Made by a program: the position numbers and the translations under genes
From: Rhizobium sp. Root1334
GTDB lineage: Bacteria > Pseudomonadota > Alphaproteobacteria > Rhizobiales > Rhizobiaceae
Direction: 5' to 3'
NCBI RefSeq assembly: GCF_001426665.1
Contig: NZ_LMEY01000023.1
Location: 595,036 to 659,035 of the forward strand
Length of the DNA stretch: 64,000 nucleotides
Notes under the pieces: generated by a model
What the model saw: only the letters and a program-made list of their open reading frames with translations
Databases searched by the model: none
What the model was told of the DNA's origin: nothing
In this document: in pieces, positions 53,401 through 62,557 of the stretch
Layout: each line of letters starts with the position of its first letter
Numbering within the stretch: position 1 is the stretch's first letter

Positions 53401-54045
53401 ATGAGTGAAGACGACGTACAGACAACGGATACAGGCCCCGTCCAAGACGAGGCACGCCATGCGATCAAGATGGCGAAAAAGAAGACGGCGCGCGAAAAGA
53501 TAATGGCGACGAAGACGGACCAGAAGGGCCTGATCATCGTCAATACCGGCAAGGGCAAGGGCAAGTCGACGGCCGGTTTCGGGATGATCTTCCGCCACAT
53601 CGCCCATGGCATGCCATCGGCCGTTGTCCAATTCATCAAGGGTGCCTGGGAAACCGGTGAGCGCGACCTGATCGAAAAGCATTTTGGCGATGTCTGCCAG
53701 TTCTATACGCTGGGCGAAGGTTTTACCTGGGAAACGCAGGACCGTTCGCGCGATATCGCCATGGCCGAAAAGGCGTGGGAAAAGGCCAAGGAGCTGATCC
53801 GCGACGAGCGCAATTCCATGGTTCTGCTCGACGAGATCAACATCGCTTTGCGCTATGATTATATCGATGTCGCCGAAGTCGTACGGTTCCTGAAGGAAGA
53901 AAAGCCGCACATGACCCACGTCGTCTTGACCGGCCGCAATGCCAAGGAAGAGCTGATCGAGGCTGCGGATCTCGTCACCGAAATGGAACTGATCAAGCAT
54001 CCGTTCCGTTCCGGCATCAAGGCGCAGGTCGGCGTCGAGTTCTAG
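53401..54045 (+). CDS. cobO: Cob(I)yrinic acid a,c-diamide adenosyltransferase
   Basis: A 214-residue CobO/BtuR-type enzyme that attaches the adenosyl group of ATP to Co(I) corrinoid. P-loop-like GKGKGKST (about 49-56), the Walker B-like MVLLDEINIALRYDY (about 140-154) and VVLTGRNAKEELIEAAD. A Lys-rich N-terminal extension of about 35 residues is typical of rhizobial CobO. 47 bases after cobN. Confidence 0.95.
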   Translation: MSEDDVQTTDTGPVQDEARHAIKMAKKKTAREKIMATKTDQKGLIIVNTGKGKGKSTAGFGMIFRHIAHGMPSAVVQFIKGAWETGERDLIEKHFGDVCQFYTLGEGFTWETQDRSRDIAMAEKAWEKAKELIRDERNSMVLLDEINIALRYDYIDVAEVVRFLKEEKPHMTHVVLTGRNAKEELIEAADLVTEMELIKHPFRSGIKAQVGVEF

Positions 54046-54066
54046 GCGGCTCTACTCATGAGCTGC

Positions 54067-54852
54067 TTACCAGCCAAGCCAGATCCGGACCGGATGGCCC
54101 GGATCGGCCAGAAGCTTGATCGCCAGCGCGATGCAAGTGATGACGAGAAGTGGCTTGATGATTCTGGCGCCGTTCTTCATGGCGAAGCGCGACCCGACCT
54201 GAGCGCCGGCAAACTGGCCGACGCCCATCAAAAGGCCGACCTTCCAGAGGATCACCCCGTATAGCCAGAAGACGATGAAAGCGCCGATGTTGGAGCCGAA
54301 GTTGAGGAACTTCGTATGGGCGGTCGCCTTCAAGACGCCGAATCCTGCAAGGGCAATGAAGGCGAGCATGAAAAAAGAACCCGTGCCCGGCCCGAAGACG
54401 CCGTCGTAAAAGCCGATTGCTGGAACCAGCGTCATCGAAAACAGGAAGGGTGTCATCCTCTGCGCCTTGTCGGCGTCGCCAAGGCTTGGCTTGACGGCGA
54501 AGTAAAGGGCGATTGCAACGAGCAGGAACGGCAGGACGGCCTTCAATACGTCGCCCGGCACCACGGTTGCAAGGATCGCTCCCACCGCTGCTCCGAGCGC
54601 AGACATCGCTGCCATCGGCATTTGTTCACGCAGATTGACATGGCCATGCCGGGCATAGGCGATGCTTGCCGAGCCGGAACCGAACAGCGACTGCAGTTTA
54701 TTGGTCCCCAATGTTTCGAGCGGCGGAATGCCGGCAATCAGCATGGCGGGGATGGTGATCATGCCGCCGCCGCCGGCGATCGAATCGATAAACCCGGCGA
54801 GAAAGGCAGCGGCGAACAAAAAGACGAGGAGCTGGGGAACAAGATCGTGCAC
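54067..54852 (-). CDS. TSUP (TauE/SafE) family membrane transporter
   Basis: A 261-residue permease with about eight helices and two repeated TSUP motifs (FIDSIAGGGGMITIPAMLIAGIPP and FYDGVFGPGTGSFFMLAFIALAGF, each near the first helix of a half). Family members move sulfite, sulfonates or other small anions. The start is unclear: GTG 54852 is the natural beginning of the fold, with ORF open to 55050. It breaks the cob cluster on the opposite strand; a link to cobalt or cobalamin is only guilt by association. Confidence 0.8.
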   Translation of the reverse strand: MHDLVPQLLVFLFAAAFLAGFIDSIAGGGGMITIPAMLIAGIPPLETLGTNKLQSLFGSGSASIAYARHGHVNLREQMPMAAMSALGAAVGAILATVVPGDVLKAVLPFLLVAIALYFAVKPSLGDADKAQRMTPFLFSMTLVPAIGFYDGVFGPGTGSFFMLAFIALAGFGVLKATAHTKFLNFGSNIGAFIVFWLYGVILWKVGLLMGVGQFAGAQVGSRFAMKNGARIIKPLLVITCIALAIKLLADPGHPVRIWLGW

Positions 54853-55188
54853 GGGAGACTCGTGAGAGATGGGCAATTCAGCCTTGTTTGTCAGAGGTTG
54901 CCCGGAAAAGCAAAGAATGCCTGACAGTTGCCTCCAACAAGCCGGAGCATTTCGAATCGTGACGCTCCCGGCTCTTCGAATGACGCAATCCGGTTTGACC
55001 GGGCAGGTGGGCTCCGGTAAACAGGAGGCACGTGCGACGGTGCCCATCACGGTGGGCTGAAAAAGCGTCCGGTGCGGCCGACCCAGTCAGGGGGCTTCAT
55101 CCGGTGCTGTCCAGACCGCTTCGATAGCCTTTGGTTATCGAAGGCCCCGGCGCATCTTGATTGTGCGGCTCGGGAGGCCCGTCTTGTG
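54853..55188. other. Divergent gap before cobE
   Basis: About 335 bases without a supportable gene; promoters for the TSUP gene and the cobEABCD run should lie here. TTCGATA (55120-55126) and TATCGAA (55136-55142) form an inverted repeat. I compared the stretch with cobalamin-riboswitch elements and saw no B12 box. Confidence 0.35.
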
Positions 55189-55710
55189 ATGCATCTGGAT
55201 ATCGGCGATCAGCCAGTTCATCGGCCACTCGTGCTTGGCCTTGGCTGCGAGCGTGGCACGCCATGCGACGAAGTGATCCGGCTTGCCGAGGAGGCTCTGG
55301 CGGTCGCCGGCATCGATCGGCATGAGCTTACCGGTATTGCCTCGCTGGATAGCCGTGTGGCGGAACCGGCGATGATTGCCGCCGCCCGGCATTTTTCCGT
55401 TCCCTTTGTTGTCTTCGATGCCGGAACGCTGGAGGCTCAGACCGCGCGGCTACAGAACCCGTCGGAGATCGTCTTTTCCCTAACGGGTTGTCACGGCGTT
55501 GCGGAGGCAGCCGCCCTTGCTGCGGCGGGCCCGTCCGGCGCGCTGATCGTCCCGAAGATCAAGTCGCCTCATGCAACAGCAGCAATTGCGCGTAGGGTAT
55601 TTTCTGAATCAGATCAGGATGTTGCTGCCGGATGCCGGCAAAGTGATTCCATATCTTCACCTGCCGGTTCACTGCGCCTCATGTCTGCGGCATCAGGAGT
55701 GGCGCCATGA
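55189..55710 (+). CDS. cobE: CobE (CbiG C-terminal-like) cobalamin synthesis protein
   Basis: A 173-residue protein beginning after a short lead with LVLGLGCERGTPCDEVIRLAEEAL, the CobE/CbiG C-terminal pattern. In the aerobic pathway CobE is needed in vivo, but its step is not fully settled. ATG 55189 is taken from a longer ORF (55072). The stop overlaps the start of cobA by four bases. Confidence 0.85.
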   Translation: MHLDIGDQPVHRPLVLGLGCERGTPCDEVIRLAEEALAVAGIDRHELTGIASLDSRVAEPAMIAAARHFSVPFVVFDAGTLEAQTARLQNPSEIVFSLTGCHGVAEAAALAAAGPSGALIVPKIKSPHATAAIARRVFSESDQDVAAGCRQSDSISSPAGSLRLMSAASGVAP

Positions 55711-56549
55711 CCAATCCATTGTTTTCCGGTCTGCCCGAACTTGCGCCGGGCTCGGTCTGGCTGGTCGGCGCGGGTCCCGGTGATCCCGGTCTCTTGACGC
55801 TGCATGCTGCCAATGCGCTGCGTCAGGCCGATGTCATCGTCCATGATGCGCTTGTCAATGCTGATTGCCTGAGCCTGGCAAAGTCGGGCGCCGTTCTCGA
55901 ATTTGCCGGAAAGCGCGGTGGCAAGCCATCGCCGAAGCAGCGCGATATTTCGCTGCGGCTGGTCGAGTTGGCTCGGCAGGGCAAGCGCGTGCTGCGGCTG
56001 AAGGGCGGCGATCCCTTCGTCTTCGGGCGTGGCGGCGAGGAGGCGCTGACGCTGGTCGAACACGGCATTCCATTCCGTATCGTGCCGGGCATTACCGCCG
56101 GTATCGGCGGGCTCGCCTATGCCGGTATCCCGGTGACGCATCGCGAGGTCAATCACGCCGTGACATTCCTCACGGGCCATGATTCCTCCGGGCTCGTTCC
56201 TGACCGCATCCACTGGGAAGGGATCGCCAAAGGTTCTCCTGTGATCGTCATGTATATGGCGATGAAGCATATCGGCCAGATCGCCGCCAATCTGATGTCT
56301 GCCGGGCGTTCGCCGGACGAGCCAGTCGCTTTTGTTTGCAACGCCGCTACACCCGAGCAAACGGTGCTGGAAACGACGCTGGCGCGCGCCGAGGCCGATA
56401 TGATCGCGTCCGGACTGGAGCCGCCCGCCATCGTCGTCATCGGCGAAGTGGTGCGCCTGCGTGCGTCGCTCGACTGGCTGGGCGCATTGGGCGGCCGGGT
56501 TCTGACATCCGATCCGCTGTCGAGCCGGGCTTTCAAGGACCCGGCATGA
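55707..56549 (+). CDS. cobA: Uroporphyrinogen-III C-methyltransferase
   Basis: A 280-residue SAM-dependent enzyme making precorrin-2, the entry to cobalamin. Family blocks: VWLVGAGPGDPGLLTLHA (about 16-33), VLRLKGGDPFVFGRGGEE (about 97-114) and the GIPVTHR loop. It lacks the siroheme dehydrogenase part of CysG. ATGA overlaps on both sides link it to cobE and cobB. Confidence 0.95.
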   Translation: MTNPLFSGLPELAPGSVWLVGAGPGDPGLLTLHAANALRQADVIVHDALVNADCLSLAKSGAVLEFAGKRGGKPSPKQRDISLRLVELARQGKRVLRLKGGDPFVFGRGGEEALTLVEHGIPFRIVPGITAGIGGLAYAGIPVTHREVNHAVTFLTGHDSSGLVPDRIHWEGIAKGSPVIVMYMAMKHIGQIAANLMSAGRSPDEPVAFVCNAATPEQTVLETTLARAEADMIASGLEPPAIVVIGEVVRLRASLDWLGALGGRVLTSDPLSSRAFKDPA

Positions 56550-57850
56550 GCGGTCTGCTGATTGCGGCGCCATCGTCCGGCTCCGGTAAGACGACGGTGA
56601 CGCTCGGACTGATGCGGGCATTGCGCGATCGCGGTATCGCCGTGGCTCCCGGCAAGGCCGGGCCGGATTACATTGATCCGGCCTTCCATGCGGCCGCAAG
56701 CGGCAGAGCCTGCTTCAATTACGATCCTTGGGCCATGCGTCCGGATCTGTTGCGTGCCAATGCTGCCATGCAGGCTGCTGATGGCGATGTGTTGATTGTC
56801 GAGGCCATGATGGGGCTGTTCGATGGGGCGGTCGACGGGACTGGTTCGCCCGCCGATCTGGCGTCGCTGCTTGGTCTTCCGGTTGTTCTGGTGGTCGATT
56901 GCGCCCGCATGTCGCAGTCGGTGGCTGCTCTCGTGCGCGGCTATGCGTCCCATCGCGACGATGTCCATGTGGCCGGGGTCATCCTCAACAAGGTTGGCAG
57001 CGACCGTCATGAAATGATGCTGCGCAATGCGGTGGATACCATCGGCATGCCGGTTCTTGGCGTTTTGCGGCAGGATAATGCTCTGAAGCTGCCAGAACGT
57101 CATCTCGGTCTCGTACAAGCCGGGGAGCATGGTGGACTGGATGTATTCATCGACCATGCCGCAATGCAGATCGAAAAGGGCTGTGATCTGGATGCGATCC
57201 TGTCACTGACCAGGTCAGAATCTCCGCGACAGAGGGCTGCGCAAGTTTCACCGCTGAAACCGCTCGGCCGGAAAATCGCCATCGCCCGCGATATTGCCTT
57301 TGCATTCTCTTACGAACATCTCCTGTCCGGCTGGCAGCGTGCCGGTGCCAAGCTGACATTCTTCTCGCCGCTCGCCAACGAGGTGCCTGCAGATGATGCC
57401 GATGCCGTTTATCTGCCGGGCGGCTATCCCGAGCTTCATGCCGGGGTATTGTCCGATGCAGGGCAGTTCAAATCGGGCATGACAGCGGCCCGGGATCGAG
57501 GCGCCCGGATTTTCGGCGAATGCGGCGGCTACATGATGCTGGGTGAGGGGCTTGTCGCTGCCGATGGCAAGCGCTACGAAATGCTCGGTTTTCTACCGCT
57601 CGAAACCAGCTTTGCCGAACGCAAGCGGCATCTGGGTTACCGGCGGATCACTCCGCTCGATGCCAGTTTTTTCGATGGTCCACTGATGGCGCATGAATTT
57701 CACTATGCCACGATCCTGTCGGAGGGCGCTGCCGACCGGCTGTTCGATACGGCTGACGCCGCCGGGGAGCCGCTTGGACCCGCCGGACTGCGGCGAGGGC
57801 AGGTTGCGGGCTCCTTCATGCATCTCATCGACATGGCCTGCTCTGCATGA
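56546..57850 (+). CDS. cobB: Hydrogenobyrinic acid a,c-diamide synthase
   Basis: A 434-residue glutamine-dependent amidase acting at side chains a and c. N-terminal P-loop-like LIAAPSSGSGKTTVT (4-18); C-terminal glutaminase with Cys in FGECGGYMMLGEG (about 323-335). Start ATG 56546 overlaps the cobA stop; the longer frame to 56336 is a shadow of cobA. Confidence 0.95.
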   Translation: MSGLLIAAPSSGSGKTTVTLGLMRALRDRGIAVAPGKAGPDYIDPAFHAAASGRACFNYDPWAMRPDLLRANAAMQAADGDVLIVEAMMGLFDGAVDGTGSPADLASLLGLPVVLVVDCARMSQSVAALVRGYASHRDDVHVAGVILNKVGSDRHEMMLRNAVDTIGMPVLGVLRQDNALKLPERHLGLVQAGEHGGLDVFIDHAAMQIEKGCDLDAILSLTRSESPRQRAAQVSPLKPLGRKIAIARDIAFAFSYEHLLSGWQRAGAKLTFFSPLANEVPADDADAVYLPGGYPELHAGVLSDAGQFKSGMTAARDRGARIFGECGGYMMLGEGLVAADGKRYEMLGFLPLETSFAERKRHLGYRRITPLDASFFDGPLMAHEFHYATILSEGAADRLFDTADAAGEPLGPAGLRRGQVAGSFMHLIDMACSA

Positions 57851-58851
57851 CCGCGCCGATCGTGCATGGCGGCGGTATTACCGAGGCGGCGGCGTCGTTT
57901 GGTGGCAACCCGCAGGACTGGCTGGACCTGTCGACCGGCATCAATCCCAATCCTGTGATGCTGCCCGACATCCCGATCCATGCCTGGCACAGGCTGCCGG
58001 ACCGTCATCTGGTGGACCGCGCGCGCAATGCGGCTGCCCGCTATTATCGTAGCAGCGATATCCTGCCGCTTCCTGTTCCCGGCACACAATCGGTTATTCA
58101 GCTGCTGCCGCGCCTTGTTGCGCCGGGCAGGCGCATCGCCATTTTCGGACCGACCTATGGCGAATATGCGCGTGCTTTCGTCAGTGCCGGTTTTGCGGTC
58201 GATGAAATCTCGACGCCCGCTCAGGTGACGCCGGATCATGGGCTGGTGGTGCTGGTCAATCCCAACAACCCGACCGGACGCGCTGTCCTGCCTGCTGATA
58301 TCGCAGGCATGGCACAGCAGATGAAAGCTTATGGCGGGTTGCTGCTTGTCGATGAGGCTTTTGGCGATACCGAACCGCATCTGAGCGTCGCCGCGCAGGC
58401 CGCAAGTAACGATAATCTCATTGTCTTCCGCTCCTTCGGCAAATTCTTCGGCTTGGCAGGGCTGCGGCTTGGTTTCGTCATTGCGGCGGAACCGATTCTG
58501 TCGGCATTTCAGGAATGGCTTGGCCCTTGGGCCGTATCAGGACCGGCACTGGTGGTGGCGGCAGACCTGATGGATGGCGACACACAGCCGGTTCGATCGC
58601 AGATTTCGGCGCGCAAGCAGGGCCTCGATTCTGTCTTGCGGCAAGCCGGGCTGACGATCATCGGCGGCACGCCGCTTTTCACCCTGGTGGAGCACCAACG
58701 CGCGCCGGAACTGCATGAACATCTCTGCCAGGGGCGGGTTCTGACGCGAAAATTCGGCTATGCGCCATCGTGGCTCAGGATTGGACTTGCACCGGATACG
58801 GCAGGCGATACACGTTTGGCGGATGCCTTGAGCAGTGTGCACCTCGCCTGA
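57847..58851 (+). CDS. cobC: Threonine-phosphate decarboxylase CobC (aminopropanol arm)
   Basis: A 334-residue class-I PLP enzyme that, by family, makes (R)-1-aminopropan-2-ol phosphate. PLP Lys in SFGKFFGLAGLRLGF (about 197-211), substrate loop LVNPNNPTGR (about 136-145) and the start GGGITEAAASFGGNPQDWLDLSTGINP (split). ATGA overlap with cobB and 12 bases before cobD. The name CobC follows the Pseudomonas denitrificans scheme. Confidence 0.92.
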   Translation: MTAPIVHGGGITEAAASFGGNPQDWLDLSTGINPNPVMLPDIPIHAWHRLPDRHLVDRARNAAARYYRSSDILPLPVPGTQSVIQLLPRLVAPGRRIAIFGPTYGEYARAFVSAGFAVDEISTPAQVTPDHGLVVLVNPNNPTGRAVLPADIAGMAQQMKAYGGLLLVDEAFGDTEPHLSVAAQAASNDNLIVFRSFGKFFGLAGLRLGFVIAAEPILSAFQEWLGPWAVSGPALVVAADLMDGDTQPVRSQISARKQGLDSVLRQAGLTIIGGTPLFTLVEHQRAPELHEHLCQGRVLTRKFGYAPSWLRIGLAPDTAGDTRLADALSSVHLA

Positions 58852-58863
58852 ACGGACTTTTCG

Positions 58864-59847
58864 ATGTCGACCGGAATTCTGCTTGCCCTGATCGCCGCTC
58901 TTCTGCTTGACCGGGTCGTTGGCGACCCTGATTGGCTCTGGCGCCGTCTTCCGCACCCTGTCGTTCTATTTGGCGCAATGATCGGCTGGTGCGACCGGAC
59001 CTTCAACCGCAAGCGCCTAGGCGAGGAGGCTCTGCGGATCAGCGGTGTTCTGGTCATTGCCGTGTTGTTGCTGTGGAGCCTTTTTTGCGGCTGGCTGCTG
59101 CACAAGCTGTTCATGCAGATCGGGATTTTCGGCTGGTTGCTCGAAATAATCGTTGTCGCGGTGTTCTTGGCGCAAAAAAGTCTCGCCGACCACGTGTCGC
59201 GGGTGGCCACGGGTCTTCGCACCGGTGGGCTGGAGGGTGGCCGCAAAGCGGTGTCGATGATCGTCGGGCGTGATCCCGAGACACTTAACGAACCGGCCGT
59301 ATGCCGCGCCGCCATCGAAAGTCTGGCGGAGAATTTTTCCGACGGCGTTGTTGCCCCGGCCTTCTGGTATGCACTGCTCGGCCTGCCCGGCTTGCTGGCC
59401 TACAAGATGCTCAACACCGCCGATTCCATGATCGGTCACAAGAGCCCGAAATATCTGCATTTCGGCTGGGCTTCGGCGCGTTTCGACGATCTCGCCAACA
59501 TCCCGGCAGCGCGGTTGTCGATCCTGCTGATCGCGGCTGGCGCAGTCTTGGCCAAGGGACGGCGCGCCGCCCGCAATGCCATCGGCATTGCACTGCGTGA
59601 CCACGGACTGCATCGTTCGCCCAACTCCGGCTGGCCGGAAGCCGCGATGGCGGGGGCACTCGATGTGCAGCTGGCAGGCCCGAGGATCTATGCTGGTACG
59701 CTGGTCAATGAGCCGATGATCAACGGAGCCGGCCGGGCGGTTGCAACGGTAGCCGATGTCGAGACCGGCGTTTCCATATTCTACGGTGCCTGCGCGTCAC
59801 TTGCAGTTTTGGCGGTGATTGCAGCCCTGGTCGGCAGTATAGTCTAA
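58864..59847 (+). CDS. cobD: Adenosylcobinamide-phosphate synthase CobD/CbiB
   Basis: A 327-residue inner-membrane protein (about five helices) that joins aminopropanol (phosphate) to adenosylcobyric acid. CbiB signatures: LLLDRVVGDPDWLWRRLPHPV (split, about 13-33), IESLAENFSDGVVAPAFWY (about 150-168) and DSMIGHKSPKYLHFGWASAR (about 188-207). Last gene of the cob run; the 144-base gap after it separates an unrelated gene. Confidence 0.95.
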   Translation: MSTGILLALIAALLLDRVVGDPDWLWRRLPHPVVLFGAMIGWCDRTFNRKRLGEEALRISGVLVIAVLLLWSLFCGWLLHKLFMQIGIFGWLLEIIVVAVFLAQKSLADHVSRVATGLRTGGLEGGRKAVSMIVGRDPETLNEPAVCRAAIESLAENFSDGVVAPAFWYALLGLPGLLAYKMLNTADSMIGHKSPKYLHFGWASARFDDLANIPAARLSILLIAAGAVLAKGRRAARNAIGIALRDHGLHRSPNSGWPEAAMAGALDVQLAGPRIYAGTLVNEPMINGAGRAVATVADVETGVSIFYGACASLAVLAVIAALVGSIV

Positions 59848-59991
59848 GCGCGTTACTCGGATTTAAAAAACCATCCGCCCTCGTTAACGCCGAATTTTCC
59901 AATTGTCTTAAACGTCTATCATTGCAAAGGCTGTAAAGTTTGTCTCGTGTTGGGACGCCAGTAAAAATTCGTATTACGGAGAGGATTTTTC

Positions 59992-60420
59992 ATGCGTAAA
60001 TTCTTCGTCGCCTCTTTGGCACTCTTGTTGATGCAGTTTCATTCGCCGTCTGCCTTCGCTGCCAATCTTGTTGCAAGGATCAGCCTTTCTTCTCAAACCA
60101 TGACTGTCTCGCAGAATGGTTTCGTACGGTATCGCTGGAAGGTTTCTACCGCGCGCAAAGGCTATGTGACGCCGCAGGGCAGCTGGAGCGCCAAATGGCT
60201 TTCGAGAGATCATCGCTCGCGCAAATATGACAATGCGCCGATGCCTTATGCGGTGTTTTTCAACGGTGGCTATGCGGTGCACGCGACCTTTGACGTGAAG
60301 CGCCTCGGCCGTCCGGCTTCGCATGGCTGTATCCGCCTGCATCCGGAAAATGCCGCCGAGTTCTTCGCGCTGGCTAGCGAGTATGGCTTGAAGAATACCA
60401 AGATCGTCGTTACCCGCTGA
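59992..60420 (+). CDS. Secreted L,D-transpeptidase (YkuD domain)
   Basis: A 142-residue periplasmic enzyme: signal peptide (cut after AFA near residue 23), then one compact YkuD domain with the catalytic motif HATFDVKRLGRPASHGCIRL (His near 102, Cys near 117). It should make 3-3 crosslinks or anchor proteins to peptidoglycan. GGAGAGGA precedes ATG 59992. Single-domain type, without LysM or SH3 modules. Confidence 0.9.
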   Translation: MRKFFVASLALLLMQFHSPSAFAANLVARISLSSQTMTVSQNGFVRYRWKVSTARKGYVTPQGSWSAKWLSRDHRSRKYDNAPMPYAVFFNGGYAVHATFDVKRLGRPASHGCIRLHPENAAEFFALASEYGLKNTKIVVTR

Positions 60421-60480
60421 CCGGCAAAGGCCGTCGTTCCGGGACTGGCAGGGATGCCAGCCCCAGAGCTGTTTTCAGCC

Positions 60481-60939
60481 TCAATTCAGGTCGATAACGA
60501 TCTTGCCGAAGGCGCCGCGGTCAAGGTGGTCGAGGGCAAGGTGCAAGTCTTCCAGCGGATAGCGGGCATCGATGACCGGCTTGATCCCGGTCTGATCGAT
60601 GGCGCGGGCGAAATCTTCAAGAGACCGCCGGTGGCCGACGCTGATCCCTTGGATGATGGGCGATTTCAGCAGCAGTGGCCCTGCCGGTCCGGCAACGTCG
60701 AAACCCTCGAAAACGCCGATGACCGAAATTCTCCCATGCACGGCAACGGCACGGATCGATTGCCCGAGGTTGGGGCCGCCAGCGATTTCCAGAATATGGT
60801 GGGCGCCTTCATCGCCGGTGAGCCTGTAGACGGCCTCAACCCAGTCCTCCTTGCTGCTGTTGACGCCATGATCAGCACCGAGCGCTTTTGCCCATGTTTC
60901 GTCTCCTGCTTTCTTGGTTGGTTCAAGCGATGAGATGAC
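60481..60939 (-). pseudogene. C-terminal remnant of a zinc-type alcohol/quinone dehydrogenase
   Basis: The minus-strand frame from 60939 to the stop at 60481-60483 reads as the last 150 residues of a zinc-dependent alcohol dehydrogenase/quinone oxidoreductase: ALGADHGVNSSKEDW, then HHILEIAGGPNLGQSIRAV, then the ISVIGVF strand and a normal end. The first 190 or so residues, including catalytic metal ligands, are missing, and the fragment abuts the promoter of a LysR gene. I see no start codon with a ribosome site at its upstream end. Probably decayed from a gene once controlled by that LysR protein. Confidence 0.7.
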
Positions 60940-61011
60940 GCTAGCATTGCGTTTCGTTCTCCAGTGGCGATATGATTTCCACGTATTGGTTCCTTGAGGG
61001 CTACAAAAGAT

Positions 61012-61917
61012 ATGAGTGATCGTTTGACTGGCGTTTCCGTCTTCGTCGAGGCGGTGGAGGCGGCGAGTTTTTCCGCCGCCGCCCAGAGGCTCAACCTGTC
61101 GCGCTCAGCGGTCGGCAAGACGATTGCCCGGCTGGAAGAGCGGCTCGGCGCCCGGCTGTTCCATCGCACCACGCGCAGCCAGACGGGAACGGAGGATGGC
61201 CAGGCGTTTTACGAACGCTGCCTGCGGGCGCTCGAGGAGTTGCGGGAAGGCGAGGCCATGCTCGAATCAGGACGCAAGGAAGTGGCGGGACGATTGCGGG
61301 TTTCCATGCCCGTGCTGTTCGGCCGCCGCTGCGTTGCGCCCATCCTGCTGAAACTTGCCAGCGAGCATCCGAAGCTGGAGCTCGATCTGAATTTCACTGA
61401 TAGCCGGGTCGATATCCTGGAAGACGGATTTGATCTTGCCATCCGCAACGGTCCGCTCGGCGAATGGCCGGGGCTGATGGCGCGGCGGCTGGCGTACCAG
61501 CGTATGACCGTCTGCGCCTCGCCGGATTATCTGCGTATCCACGGCGCGCCAGGAACCCGGGAGGAGTTGCGGGATCACCATGCGATCCTCTATGCCCGCT
61601 CCGGCTACATCCGCTCCTGGCTCTTTCCGGTCGACGGCGGCCCGGACGCTGAAGTCCTGCCGCCTTCGCGCATGCGTTTCGATGATTTGGAGATGATTGC
61701 CGATGCCGGGGTTTCCGGGCTCGGGCTCGTCTGGCTGCCCTGCTGGCTCGTTCAGGACAGGCTCCGCGACGGCAGTCTTGTCCGGCTTTTTGCCAATGAG
61801 CGCCGCCTGTCATTCGATTGCCATGCGGTCTGGCCGCAGACCCCGCATCTGCCGTTGCGCGTCAGGCTGGCGATCGATGCTTTGGCTGCTGATCTCCCGG
61901 CTGCAACGGGCCTTTGA
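61012..61917 (+). CDS. LysR-family transcriptional regulator
   Basis: A 301-residue regulator with an N-terminal helix-turn-helix (AASFSAAAQRLNLSRSAVGKTIARLEERLG, about 17-46) and a substrate-binding-like domain starting near 90 (RLRVSMPVLFGRRCVAPILLKL), of the group controlling divergent oxidoreductases. ATG 61012 is preferred over GTG 60994. Its likely former target, the dehydrogenase at its left, is truncated. Confidence 0.88.
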   Translation: MSDRLTGVSVFVEAVEAASFSAAAQRLNLSRSAVGKTIARLEERLGARLFHRTTRSQTGTEDGQAFYERCLRALEELREGEAMLESGRKEVAGRLRVSMPVLFGRRCVAPILLKLASEHPKLELDLNFTDSRVDILEDGFDLAIRNGPLGEWPGLMARRLAYQRMTVCASPDYLRIHGAPGTREELRDHHAILYARSGYIRSWLFPVDGGPDAEVLPPSRMRFDDLEMIADAGVSGLGLVWLPCWLVQDRLRDGSLVRLFANERRLSFDCHAVWPQTPHLPLRVRLAIDALAADLPAATGL

Positions 61918-62054
61918 GGCCGGTATTGCGGGCTTGGCTTGATGTTTGGGCAACACCGCCGCCATAAATGCAACTCTTGCGCCCAAGGCCATTGGCTTTT
62001 CAGCCGTATTTACCTATAGGTTCGCCAAAACATGTATTCTAAAGAGGTATGCGC

Positions 62055-62333
62055 GTGACAGCTACATTCGACAAGGTTGCCGACATCATTGCGGAAACGA
62101 GCGAAATCGACCGGGAGACGATTACGCCGGAAAGCCACACCATTGACGATCTCGGCATTGACAGCCTGGACTTCCTCGACATCGTCTTTGCGATCGACAA
62201 GGAATTCGGCATCAAGATCCCGCTTGAGCAGTGGACGCAGGAAGTCAACGAAGGCAAGGTTTCGACGGAAGAATATTTCGTCCTGAAGAACCTCTGCGCC
62301 AAGATCGACGAACTGAAGGCCGCCAAGGGCTGA
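62055..62333 (+). CDS. acpXL: Acyl carrier protein AcpXL for very-long-chain lipid A acyl groups
   Basis: A 92-residue specialised carrier that bears the 27-hydroxyoctacosanoate precursor for rhizobial lipid A. The phosphopantetheine Ser is in [15 protein letters not shown] (about residue 37), and the whole sequence matches my memory of rhizobial AcpXL. GTG 62055 is chosen over ATG 62049: AAGAGG lies seven bases before the GTG but only one base before the ATG, and 92 residues is the known length. A terminator follows. Confidence 0.93.
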   Translation: MTATFDKVADIIAETSEIDRETITPESHTIDDLGIDSLDFLDIVFAIDKEFGIKIPLEQWTQEVNEGKVSTEEYFVLKNLCAKIDELKAAKG

Positions 62334-62382
62334 TGACGATATCGCGCGTTTGACACGCGCGAACACGTGCATGAGTGATAGC

Positions 62383-62433
62383 AATGCCGCCTGTCGCGTG
62401 GACCGCGCTTGACAGGCGGCATTTGCGTTTTTA
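62383..62433 (+). terminator. Terminator after acpXL
   Basis: AATGCCGCCTGTC pairs with GACAGGCGGCATT (13 bp, 15-base loop), followed by TTTGCGTTTTT. A smaller hairpin (CGCGCGT/ACGCGCG, near 62343-62361) precedes it. acpXL can thus be transcribed on its own, more strongly than the enzymes behind it. Confidence 0.8.
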
Positions 62434-62557
62434 CTTGACGGTCGCATGATCGCGATACCGGACCTGTTCGGGCGGGGTCATGCGGATTTGAAATCCGGAG
62501 TGTTCGGGCGCTGTTTCCCAAAGCGCCGTGCTCTGGGCCAAGCTGGATTTGCTCCTG

